A stretch of DNA of 6,467 bases from Myxococcales bacterium (lineage in GTDB: Bacteria > Myxococcota > Bradymonadia > UBA7976 > UBA1532): contig JAGQJJ010000240.1 in assembly GCA_020430675.1 (NCBI GenBank), forward strand, positions 1 through 6,467, read 5' to 3'. Shown here piece by piece: positions 1 to 5,307 of this stretch. The number at the start of each line of letters is the position of its first letter. The first letter of the stretch is position 1. The notes beneath the pieces were generated by a model. That model worked only from the letters and a program-made list of their open reading frames with translations, was not told the DNA's origin and did no database searches. The position numbers were made by a program, and so were the translations under genes.

Positions 1-41
1 TCGAGGAAGCGCATCCGCGCCTGCGCAAATGACAGCGGCAG
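1..41 (-). other. Start of a second condensation domain (C1 motif), cut by window edge
   Basis: The last visible residues, 1742-1754, read L-P-L-S-F-A-Q-M-R-M-R-F-L and match the C1 motif (S-x-A-Q-x-R-M-W-F-L) that opens NRPS condensation domains. The synthetase therefore continues with at least one more module beyond the left edge. Arg replaces the usual Trp before F-L, a small deviation. The stretch is too short for subtype assignment. Confidence 0.85.
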
Positions 42-3000
42 TCTCGTCTCGCGGGCGACGCGCTCGATGGGCGGCAACGCGGCGCTCGTGGCGGCTTCGA
101 CCAACCGGGCCTGCGCCGCCACCGTCGTCGCGTCGAACAGCCTTCGCAGCGGCACCTCGACGCCCAACGACGAAGCGATGCGGCTCGCGACCTGCGTCGC
201 CCGCAGCGAGTGTCCGCCCAACTCGAAGAAGTCATCCTGCGCTCCGACCGAAACAACGCCGAGCACCTCGGCCCAAATGGCGGCGAGCGCTGCTTCGGTG
301 GCGGTGCGCGGCGCCACAAAACCCGCCGACAGCGCTTCGCGGTCCAGCGCGGGCGATGGCAGCGCGGCGCGGTCGATCTTGCCATTCGGTGTCAGCGGGA
401 GAGCGTCGAGCCAGACAAACGCCGATGGGATCATATAGTCGGGCAATGACTCGGCGAGATGACTGCGCAGCGCGCCGACCGAGGCGGCATCGCCGACCAG
501 CCACGCGACCAGCGCCGCGTCGCCGCTGTCATCGCCGTGGGTCAGCACCACGCATTCGCGCACCGATGGGTGCCCGCGCAGCGCCGCTTCGATCTCGCCC
601 AGCTCGATGCGGAAGCCACGCACCTTGACCTGGCGGTCGACGCGGCCCAGAAACTCGAGCTCGCCATCGGCACGCCACCGCGCACGGTCGCCGGTGCGAT
701 AGAGCCGGCTGCCCGGCGGGCCGAACGGGTCGGGTCGGAACCGCTCGGCGGTCAGGCCCGGGCGGCCCAGGTAGCCGCGGATGACCCCCGCGCCGCCAAC
801 GCAGATCTCGCCCGGCGCGTCGATGGGCACGGGATGTCCGTCGTCGCGCACGACATGCACGCTCAGGTCGGGCAAGGCTCTTCCGATGGGGCTCGCCGTG
901 CGCGCGCCGCGGTCGCCGTGGCGCATGCGCCGCAGGGTGACATGCACCGTCGTCTCGGTGATGCCATACATGTTCACGAGGCAGGGCTTCGATGCTCCGC
1001 GCGCGGCGAACCATGGGGCGAGCATGGCCGGATCGAGGGCTTCGCCGCCGAAGATGACCCAGCGCAGCGCCGGGCCAACCTCGTCTGGATCGACGGCGCG
1101 GATGAGCTGCCCGAAAGCGGACGGCGTCTGGTTGAGCACCGTGACGCCCTCGTCGTGCAGCAGGGCGGCAAAAGCGACCGGGTCTCGGCTGATCGCGTGG
1201 GGCACGATGACCACGCGGCCGCCCAGGCAGAGCGCGCCCCAGAGCTCCCAGACCGAGAAGTCGAAGGCAAACGAGTGGAAAAGCGTCCAGACATCTCCCG
1301 CGCCGAAGTGAAACTCGGCCGCAGCGACCGAGAGCAGCCGCGCGACCTGCCGGTGCGCGACACCGCATCCCTTGGGCCGGCCCGTCGAGCCCGAGGTGTA
1401 GATGACATAGGCCAGGTTGTCGGGCATCACCGGCGTGGGCCCATGGGCCCGTGGCGCCGGGCCGGGCTCCACCAGGTCGACCAGCAGCGCGTCGAGATCG
1501 GCCGCCCACGACCCATTCATCGTCGAACTTGTCACCAGGACGCGGACCCCGGCGTCGTCGACCATGGTGCGCAGGCGAGACTCGGGGTGGATGGGATCGA
1601 GCGGCACATAGGCGCCGCCCGCCGACAGGATGCCCACGATGCCCACCACCATCTCGATGGCACGGTCAAGGTAGATGCCGACCCGCGCCTCGGGTCCGAC
1701 GCCCAACGCGCGCAGGCGCCGGGCCACCGCTTCGGCGCGGTCGAACAACGCGCGATAGGTCAACGACGCCCCCGCGCAGACCACCGCGATGGCATCCGGC
1801 GTGCGCTGCACCTGCTCGGCAAACAGCGCGTGAATGCATGCCTCGTCGCGGAAGGGTCGGCGGGTGCCACCCCACTCGGCGAGCCGCGCCTTCTCTTCGG
1901 CGCTGATGACCTGCAACTCCGAGACGCGCTGTTCGGGGTCAGCCGCCATGGCAATGAGCGCGGTCTCCACCTGACGCCAAAGGCGTGCGATGAAGTCCTC
2001 ATCGTAGAGACTTGTCCGATACTCGATGCCACCGTGATAGCCACTCTCCCCCGGCACCAGCGAGACTGAGAGATCAAACTTCGCGGTGCCAGCGGGCGCG
2101 CCGTGGTGCGTGCCAACGAAGGCACCTTGCGGCGCGCCGAAGAGGCGACGGTCATGCCATGTACCATCGCCGACCTCGAAGGCAACCCGCAACAGCGGAT
2201 GGCGCGCGCCGCGGCCGGCGGCGTGGTCGAACCGCCCGATGATCTCGGCGAGCGGCAGCCGGCCATGCTCCACGGTCGCCCACATCTCGTCGCGCAACCG
2301 CGCGAGCCACGCGGCGACGGACTCATCGCCCACGATGCGCACGCGGTGTGGCAGCGTGCGCGCGAAGAAGCCCAGCATGTCGCGGCGCACCGCGTCTTCA
2401 CGGCCGTGCGCGATCAGCGCGACGGGGAACTCGTCCTGGCCGCTCTGGCGCGACAAGGCGAGGCCAAGGGCGCCGAACAGCGCCGTCACCGGCGTGCAGC
2501 CGACGCGGCGGGCCAGCGCGTCGAGGCCGGTCGAGGCCGCCGGGCCGAGCGCGATGCGGTGCTCCGCGCCCGAAGGCCCGTGCCCTGAAGTCGTGCGCGA
2601 TGGCATCAGATGGAGCGGCTCGAGCCCGACGAACTGCGCCCGCCAGAAGCCGCGCGCGTCTTTGGCCTCTTCGCTCGCAAGCCAATCGGTCTCGGCGCGT
2701 TGCACGTCGACAAACGAGCCGACCGGCGCGGTCGGCGGACTCTGAAGCCCCTGCGACAGCGCGGCATAGGTCGCCGTCAACTCGCTGAGGAACACGGCCA
2801 CCGACCAGCCATCGCCGACGCTGTGATGCCATGAAAAGGCCAGCCCGCTCTCATCGGCGCCCATGCGATACAGGCGGACCCGCAGGAGCGGCGCGTGGCT
2901 CAGGTCGAAAGGCTCGGCGAAGAGCGCCTGGGCGCGGCGCTCAAACGCGGCGAAGCGCTCGCCTGGCTCTTCGTTGGCCAGGTCGACGGCCTCGAAGTCC

Positions 3001-5264
3001 GGCTCGATCCGGTCGAAGATCTGCGCCCAGATGGCATCGCCGCGCTGCTCGAAAGCCGTGCGCAGCGCCGGGTGTCGCGCGGTGAGCACCGCCAGCGCCG
3101 CGCGAACGCGATGCGGGTCGACCGCCGCCGGGATCGTGAAGCCGGCAGCGAGGTTGCAGGCATGGCGCTCGTCGAGCAGCCGATCGAGCAGGAAGAGCCG
3201 CGCCGGCCCCTCCAACGCCGGTACGCGCTGGACCGCGCCATCACCTCGACCGGGCGGCTCGTCCTGTCGACCCGTCCACCAACCGGCGGCGCGCATCTCC
3301 AGGAAACTGCTCTGGACCGCTTCGATCAGGCGCTCGATGTGGGCATCGGTATGGGCGGACGAGAGGAAACAGGTGCCGCCCTCCCAGAAATAGACCCCGC
3401 GCAACAGGAGATGCGCGCCGAGAAGCTCGCCCCCCGGCGGCAGGACGAACCGGAACAGCGAGCCCGCGGTCGCGACCGAGGCCTGCAGGTCCATCTCAAG
3501 GAACCACCGGTTGAGGCGACCTGCCATCGCGCTGACGCGGGCGCTCAGGGTCTCGACCAGCGCCTCGCCCTCGCGCTCCAGCCGACCGAGGGCCGCGTGC
3601 GCGGCGGTCAGGGTGACCGCGTTCTTGCTGAACGTGCCGCCGAACATGATCCGCGGCACGGTCGGCGTGCTGCCGGCCGCGCGGGGACCGCCATCGATGG
3701 CATCGAGCCAATCGGCCCGGCCGGCGACCACGCCGATGGGCAGGCCGCACTCGCAGAAGGCGTTGCACACCGAGCCGTTGGGGCAGCGACCCACGCACAC
3801 GTCGCCGCCCAGGTCGCGGCAGTCGGGCGTGCGCGGCACGCACTGGCGGCAGTCGGGCCCGCATTGCTGGCCGGCGGGGCAGCGGTCGATGCACACGCCC
3901 GCGTCCAGATTGCACAAGGCCGGCACGCAGCCCTCGCAATCGGGATCGCAGACCAGGCCGGCGGCGCAGTTGTCGCTGCAGAAAGGCGGGTCGGGCGGCA
4001 CGGCCTGCTGGGCGCGGCAGGCGACCATCTCGGGTCCGCAGGCGGCGCAGTTGTTGTCGCAGGCCTGGCCGGGCGGGCAACGGTCGAGGCAGATGTTGTT
4101 GCGCACGTCGCAGCTCACCGCCTCGCAGCGCTGGCAGTTCTGGTCGCAGTCCGAGCCGAGCGGGCAGTTGTCCTGGCAGACGCCGCCCACATTGGCGCAG
4201 AACGGCACACATTGCATGCAGTCGTCGTCGCAGGTCTGGCCGTTGGGGCAGTTGCCCACGCAGATGCCCTGGCCGTTGAGGTTGCAGTCGCGCTCGGGCA
4301 CGCAGGCGCCGCAGGCGTCGTCGCAGCGGAAGCTGTCGGGGCAGCGGTCATCGCAGACGCCGTTCTCCAGCGTGCACAGGTCGGGCTCGAAGTCGCAACC
4401 CGAGCAGTCTTCGGCGCACTGGAAGCCGGGCAGGCATTCATCGAAGCACCGGTTGCCGGCCAACAGGCAGCCCCGGTCGGGCGGGGGGCCTTCGGGCGTG
4501 CATTGCGTGCAGGCCAGATCGCACTCGCTGCCGCGCGGGCAGCCGCCGGTGCACTGGTTGTTGCCGTCGAGCGCGCAGGCGATGGGCTGGCAGGCATCGC
4601 ACTCGCCGTTGCACTGCTGGCCCGGCGGGCACAGGTCGAAGCAGGTGCGCGAGTCGAGGCTGAAGCCGCAGCCATTGGGCGGCGGGGGCACGCAGCCCAG
4701 GCAGTCGGCATCGCAGACCAGCTCGCCGGGGCACGAGTCGATGCACAGGTCGAAGTCGCCGTCGCCGTTCTCGTCGATGCGGCGGCAATTCGGGCTGGGC
4801 AGGCGTGCGCACCCGCCGCAGAAGCGGTCGCAGCGCATGCCTTCGGGGCAAAGGTCGACGCAGGCGCCGTTCTCCTCATGGCAGGGCGGCACGCAGCGGC
4901 TGCAGTCGGGGTCGCATTGCATGCCTTCGGGGCAGGCATCGATGCACTGGCCCGCGCCGTTCTGCTGGCACGGCGACGGCGCCATGTCGGGCATGTCGGG
5001 CACATCGCGATCCATGGGCGGGCGCATGTCGATGATCTGTTGATCGACCGCGGCGTCGATGGTCGGCGGCGCGTCGGGGCGCATGTCGGTTGGCGCGCCG
5101 CGGTCGCTTCCGGTGTCGCGCCGGCCGCCGCCGATGCCGCCCTCGCTGCTCGCATCCTCGGTCATCCGCGAGCGGTTGCCGGAGTTGTCATCACAGCCGA
5201 TCAGCGCGCAGAGCAGCGCGGCGGTGAGCGTGATCGACGACGAGATGCGGGAAGAGCTGCTCAT
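1..5264 (-). CDS. Chimeric open frame: Cys-rich lipoprotein N-terminus joined in frame to NRPS (partial AMT-C-A(Thr)-PCP-C), 3' end outside window
   Basis: Codon-by-codon translation from the ATG at 5264 gives at least 1754 residues without a stop; the frame leaves the window at the left edge. Order: lipoprotein signal peptide (1-24), Asp/Met/Pro-rich linker (25-98), 13 six-Cys repeats (99-506), C-terminal part of a class III aminotransferase (507-662), condensation domain (about 680-1110), adenylation domain (about 1144-1635, threonine code), carrier protein (about 1649-1725, Ser1686) and the C1 motif of another condensation domain (1742-1754). All NRPS core motifs are intact. The ATG is chosen because it gives a complete signal peptide. 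The two halves do not fit together: one is exported and oxidised, the other is cytoplasmic, and the aminotransferase lacks its N-terminal two thirds. The reading frame itself is certain; that it encodes one real protein is doubtful. I think it is two genes joined by rearrangement or misassembly. Confidence 0.9.
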   Translation of the reverse strand, partial: MSSSSRISSSITLTAALLCALIGCDDNSGNRSRMTEDASSEGGIGGGRRDTGSDRGAPTDMRPDAPPTIDAAVDQQIIDMRPPMDRDVPDMPDMAPSPCQQNGAGQCIDACPEGMQCDPDCSRCVPPCHEENGACVDLCPEGMRCDRFCGGCARLPSPNCRRIDENGDGDFDLCIDSCPGELVCDADCLGCVPPPPNGCGFSLDSRTCFDLCPPGQQCNGECDACQPIACALDGNNQCTGGCPRGSECDLACTQCTPEGPPPDRGCLLAGNRCFDECLPGFQCAEDCSGCDFEPDLCTLENGVCDDRCPDSFRCDDACGACVPERDCNLNGQGICVGNCPNGQTCDDDCMQCVPFCANVGGVCQDNCPLGSDCDQNCQRCEAVSCDVRNNICLDRCPPGQACDNNCAACGPEMVACRAQQAVPPDPPFCSDNCAAGLVCDPDCEGCVPALCNLDAGVCIDRCPAGQQCGPDCRQCVPRTPDCRDLGGDVCVGRCPNGSVCNAFCECGLPIGVVAGRADWLDAIDGGPRAAGSTPTVPRIMFGGTFSKNAVTLTAAHAALGRLEREGEALVETLSARVSAMAGRLNRWFLEMDLQASVATAGSLFRFVLPPGGELLGAHLLLRGVYFWEGGTCFLSSAHTDAHIERLIEAVQSSFLEMRAAGWWTGRQDEPPGRGDGAVQRVPALEGPARLFLLDRLLDERHACNLAAGFTIPAAVDPHRVRAALAVLTARHPALRTAFEQRGDAIWAQIFDRIEPDFEAVDLANEEPGERFAAFERRAQALFAEPFDLSHAPLLRVRLYRMGADESGLAFSWHHSVGDGWSVAVFLSELTATYAALSQGLQSPPTAPVGSFVDVQRAETDWLASEEAKDARGFWRAQFVGLEPLHLMPSRTTSGHGPSGAEHRIALGPAASTGLDALARRVGCTPVTALFGALGLALSRQSGQDEFPVALIAHGREDAVRRDMLGFFARTLPHRVRIVGDESVAAWLARLRDEMWATVEHGRLPLAEIIGRFDHAAGRGARHPLLRVAFEVGDGTWHDRRLFGAPQGAFVGTHHGAPAGTAKFDLSVSLVPGESGYHGGIEYRTSLYDEDFIARLWRQVETALIAMAADPEQRVSELQVISAEEKARLAEWGGTRRPFRDEACIHALFAEQVQRTPDAIAVVCAGASLTYRALFDRAEAVARRLRALGVGPEARVGIYLDRAIEMVVGIVGILSAGGAYVPLDPIHPESRLRTMVDDAGVRVLVTSSTMNGSWAADLDALLVDLVEPGPAPRAHGPTPVMPDNLAYVIYTSGSTGRPKGCGVAHRQVARLLSVAAAEFHFGAGDVWTLFHSFAFDFSVWELWGALCLGGRVVIVPHAISRDPVAFAALLHDEGVTVLNQTPSAFGQLIRAVDPDEVGPALRWVIFGGEALDPAMLAPWFAARGASKPCLVNMYGITETTVHVTLRRMRHGDRGARTASPIGRALPDLSVHVVRDDGHPVPIDAPGEICVGGAGVIRGYLGRPGLTAERFRPDPFGPPGSRLYRTGDRARWRADGELEFLGRVDRQVKVRGFRIELGEIEAALRGHPSVRECVVLTHGDDSGDAALVAWLVGDAASVGALRSHLAESLPDYMIPSAFVWLDALPLTPNGKIDRAALPSPALDREALSAGFVAPRTATEAALAAIWAEVLGVVSVGAQDDFFELGGHSLRATQVASRIASSLGVEVPLRRLFDATTVAAQARLVEAATSAALPPIERVARETRLPLSFAQARMRFL
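90..320 (-). other. Peptidyl carrier protein (PCP/T) domain
   Basis: Residues about 1649-1725 form a carrier domain that holds the activated amino acid on a phosphopantetheine arm. The attachment motif D-D-F-F-E-L-G-G-H-S-L is intact and Ser1686 (207-209) is the modified serine. The L-G-G-H-S form, rather than L-G-G-D-S, is typical of carriers not followed by an epimerase, and the next visible motif is indeed the start of a condensation domain. The threonine is therefore likely to stay L. Confidence 0.93.
360..1835 (-). other. NRPS adenylation (A) domain, predicted threonine-activating
   Basis: Residues about 1144-1635 carry the full A1-A10 series: L-T-Y-R-A-L, G-G-A-Y-V-P-L-D, Y-T-S-G-S-T-G-R-P-K-G (from 1289), F-D-F-S-V-W-E, N-M-Y-G-I-T-E, G-E-I-C-V-G-G, Y-R-T-G-D-R-A-R, V-K-V-R-G-F-R-I-E-L and L-P-L-T-P-N-G-K. 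Aligned by eye to GrsA, the ten specificity positions are D1335, F1336, W1339, N1378, I1404, G1406, M1432, V1440, H1441 and K1629, i.e. DFWNIGMVHK. This is identical to the established threonine signature, so L-threonine is the expected substrate, adenylated with ATP and passed to the adjoining carrier protein. No methylation or oxidase insertion is seen between A8 and A10. Confidence 0.93.
1935..3227 (-). other. NRPS condensation (C) domain
   Basis: Residues about 680-1110 form a complete condensation domain, which makes the peptide bond between the upstream acyl donor and the amino acid on the downstream carrier. Landmarks in order: a C1-like segment (A-R-L-F-L-L-D-R-L-L), C2 R-H-P-A-L-R-T-A-F from residue 730, the catalytic H-H-S-V-G-D-G-W-S at 813-821 (second His 814, Asp818), a C4-like V-G-S-F-V-D-V-Q, C5-like M-L-G-F-F-A-R-T-L, a segment R-H-P-L-L-R-V-A-F and the late K-F-D-L-S motif. 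Every expected motif is present, so the domain looks functional. Its position right after an AMT fragment suggests that its native donor is a beta-amino acyl chain. Confidence 0.93.
3279..3746 (-). other. C-terminal fragment of an AMT (glutamate-1-semialdehyde aminotransferase-like) domain
   Basis: Residues 507-662 resemble the end of PLP-dependent class III aminotransferases used inside NRPS/PKS lines. Visible landmarks are G-L-P-I-G-V-V-A-G-R-A-D, then G-G-T-F-S-K-N (equivalent to the G-T-L-S-G-N segment of HemL, near the PLP phosphate), and F-L-S-S-A-H-T-D-A-H-I-E-R-L-I near the end. Intact domains are about 400 residues or more, and the Lys forming the Schiff base sits about five residues before the G-L-P-I-G equivalent (K265 in E. 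coli HemL, in L-G-K-I-I-G-G-G). The fragment starts after that point, so PLP-binding core and lysine are missing and it should be inactive. In mycosubtilin/iturin-type synthetases an AMT domain directly precedes a C domain, as here. V-P-R-I-M-F at the usual F-F-A-G position is a mild divergence. Confidence 0.85.
3741..3755. other. Junction between Cys-rich lipoprotein and NRPS/AMT sequence
   Basis: On the minus strand the protein reads N-A-F-C-E-C-G-L-P-I-G-V-V-A-G across this point (residues 501-515). Up to F-C-E it is the thirteenth Cys repeat; from G-L-P-I-G onward it is aminotransferase sequence. The Cys at 506 could belong to either side, so the breakpoint lies within a few codons of 3747-3752. 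The frame is preserved. Lys, Trp and Tyr, absent over the previous 506 residues, return at once and the dense Cys pattern stops. I see no IS end, target duplication or inverted repeat. The cause, misassembly or genomic rearrangement, cannot be decided from the sequence alone. Confidence 0.8.
3747..4970 (-). repeat. Thirteen tandem six-cysteine repeats (protein level)
   Basis: Residues 99-506 contain 78 Cys in 408 residues, in 13 units of about 25-38 residues. The consensus is C-x(5-13)-C-x3-C-x5-C-x3-C-x2-C, usually with Pro after the third Cys, Gly two residues later, and V-P after the last Cys; unit 7 reads C-T-L-E-N-G-V-C-D-D-R-C-P-D-S-F-R-C-D-D. Six Cys per unit suggests three disulfides each, which needs an oxidising compartment. 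The whole stretch 1-506 has no Lys, Trp or Tyr and only one His; Asp is abundant. I do not recognise a named domain; EGF-like or other small disulfide folds are possible. Unit 13 is damaged: its last two Cys are separated by one residue instead of two, exactly where the NRPS sequence begins. Confidence 0.9.
4749..4775 (-). other. Calcium-loop-like motif inside Cys repeat 3
   Basis: Residues 164-172 read D-E-N-G-D-G-D-F-D, matching the D-x-[DN]-x-D-G-x-x-D pattern of EF-hand, dockerin and thrombospondin type 3 calcium loops. It is an insertion between the first and second Cys of unit 3, making that unit longer than its neighbours. Calcium binding would suit an extracellular disulfide-rich protein, but the helices flanking a true EF-hand are not visible, so this rests on the motif alone. 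Confidence 0.5.
4971..5192 (-). other. Low-complexity Asp/Met/Pro linker
   Basis: Residues 25-98 follow the lipidated Cys and contain no Cys. They begin Gly/Ser/Arg-rich and become rich in Asp, Met and Pro, with repeated short units such as D-M-R-P and P-D-M-P-D-M. It is probably a disordered spacer holding the Cys-repeat region away from the membrane. Similar D-M-P linkers are, as I recall, common after the lipobox in surface lipoproteins of myxobacteria and their relatives, which is part of the taxonomic guess. Confidence 0.75.
5193..5264 (-). other. Lipoprotein signal peptide with lipobox
   Basis: The first 24 residues of the frame starting at 5264 have a short Ser/Arg n-region, a hydrophobic core (I-T-L-T-A-A-L-L-C-A-L-I) and the lipobox L-I-G-C, with Cys24 (5193-5195) as the expected lipidated residue. 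This is the classic signal for export by Sec and processing by signal peptidase II. Residues +2 and +3 are Asp-Asp. Asp at +2 retains lipoproteins in the inner membrane in E. coli, but sorting rules differ in other lineages, so the final membrane is not predicted. The leader fits the Cys repeats that follow and conflicts with the NRPS domains further on. Confidence 0.9.
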
Positions 5265-5277
5265 GGGAGAATCGCCA

Positions 5278-5283
5278 TCCTTT
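5278..5283 (-). promoter_or_regulatory. Possible ribosome binding site for the frame starting at 5264
   Basis: The minus strand reads AAAGGA, the only purine-rich stretch near the ATG at 5262-5264. It is separated from it by 13 bases, longer than the usual 5-9, so it is a weak candidate. There is no room in the 43-base gap for a clear separate promoter and I see no -35/-10 pair, which favours cotranscription with the upstream Cys-rich gene. Confidence 0.35.
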
Positions 5284-5297
5284 GCGCCTGAAGGCGC
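5284..5297 (-). other. Small hairpin in the intergenic gap
   Basis: GCGCCTTCAGGCGC is a perfect inverted repeat; as a hairpin it has a five-base-pair GC-rich stem and a TTCA tetraloop, about ten bases after the stop codon of the upstream gene. It is not followed by a T-run (AAAGG follows on the transcribed strand), so it is not a typical intrinsic terminator. It could slightly reduce read-through or be chance in such GC-rich DNA. Confidence 0.3.
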
Positions 5298-5307
5298 CGT
5301 GACCGGG

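Noticed and set aside
529..1509. A 326-codon minus-strand frame over the adenylation domain
   Set aside because: It is an Arg/Pro/Ala-rich frame-shifted shadow; the A3, A5, A7, A8 and A10 motifs are all in the other frame, which is continuous with the PCP and C domains.
459..2069. A 536-codon open frame on the plus strand opposite the A and C domains
   Set aside because: Same mirror effect: it is in register with the NRPS codons and ends at 2067-2069, which is the TCA serine codon of the K-F-D-L-S motif on the minus strand. The minus strand has unmistakable NRPS motifs.
3700..3800. A mobile element or recombination site causing the junction
   Set aside because: I found no terminal inverted repeat, target duplication, integrase or transposase remnant or tRNA end near the junction.
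3747..4970. The repetitive DNA as a possible CRISPR array or DNA-level tandem repeat
   Set aside because: The periodicity is at the protein level: Cys codons recur at fixed spacing but the nucleotide units differ in length and sequence, without identical repeats and spacers.
4115..5155. A 346-codon minus-strand frame within the Cys-rich region
   Set aside because: It is a shifted reading of the same repeats, giving Ala/Thr/Ser-rich sequence without constant Cys spacing. The frame from 5264 has a signal peptide and exact C-x3-C-x5-C-x3-C-x2-C spacing.
3746..5264. Reading the Cys-rich region as a real metal-binding regulatory domain of the NRPS
   Set aside because: The lipobox and signal peptide send it out of the cytoplasm, the last repeat is broken at the join, and the adjoining aminotransferase is cut in its core; a working fusion would not be expected to damage both parts.
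2895..5291. A 798-codon open frame on the plus strand, opposite the Cys-rich region, the junction and part of the C domain
   Set aside because: It is in exact register with the minus-strand codons, so a stop appears only where the minus strand uses TTA, CTA or TCA. Those are very rare in this GC-rich gene; TCA codons at 2832-2834, 2583-2585 and 2067-2069 give the nearest stops. Its product is Ala/Val/Gly-rich low complexity with no recognisable domain.
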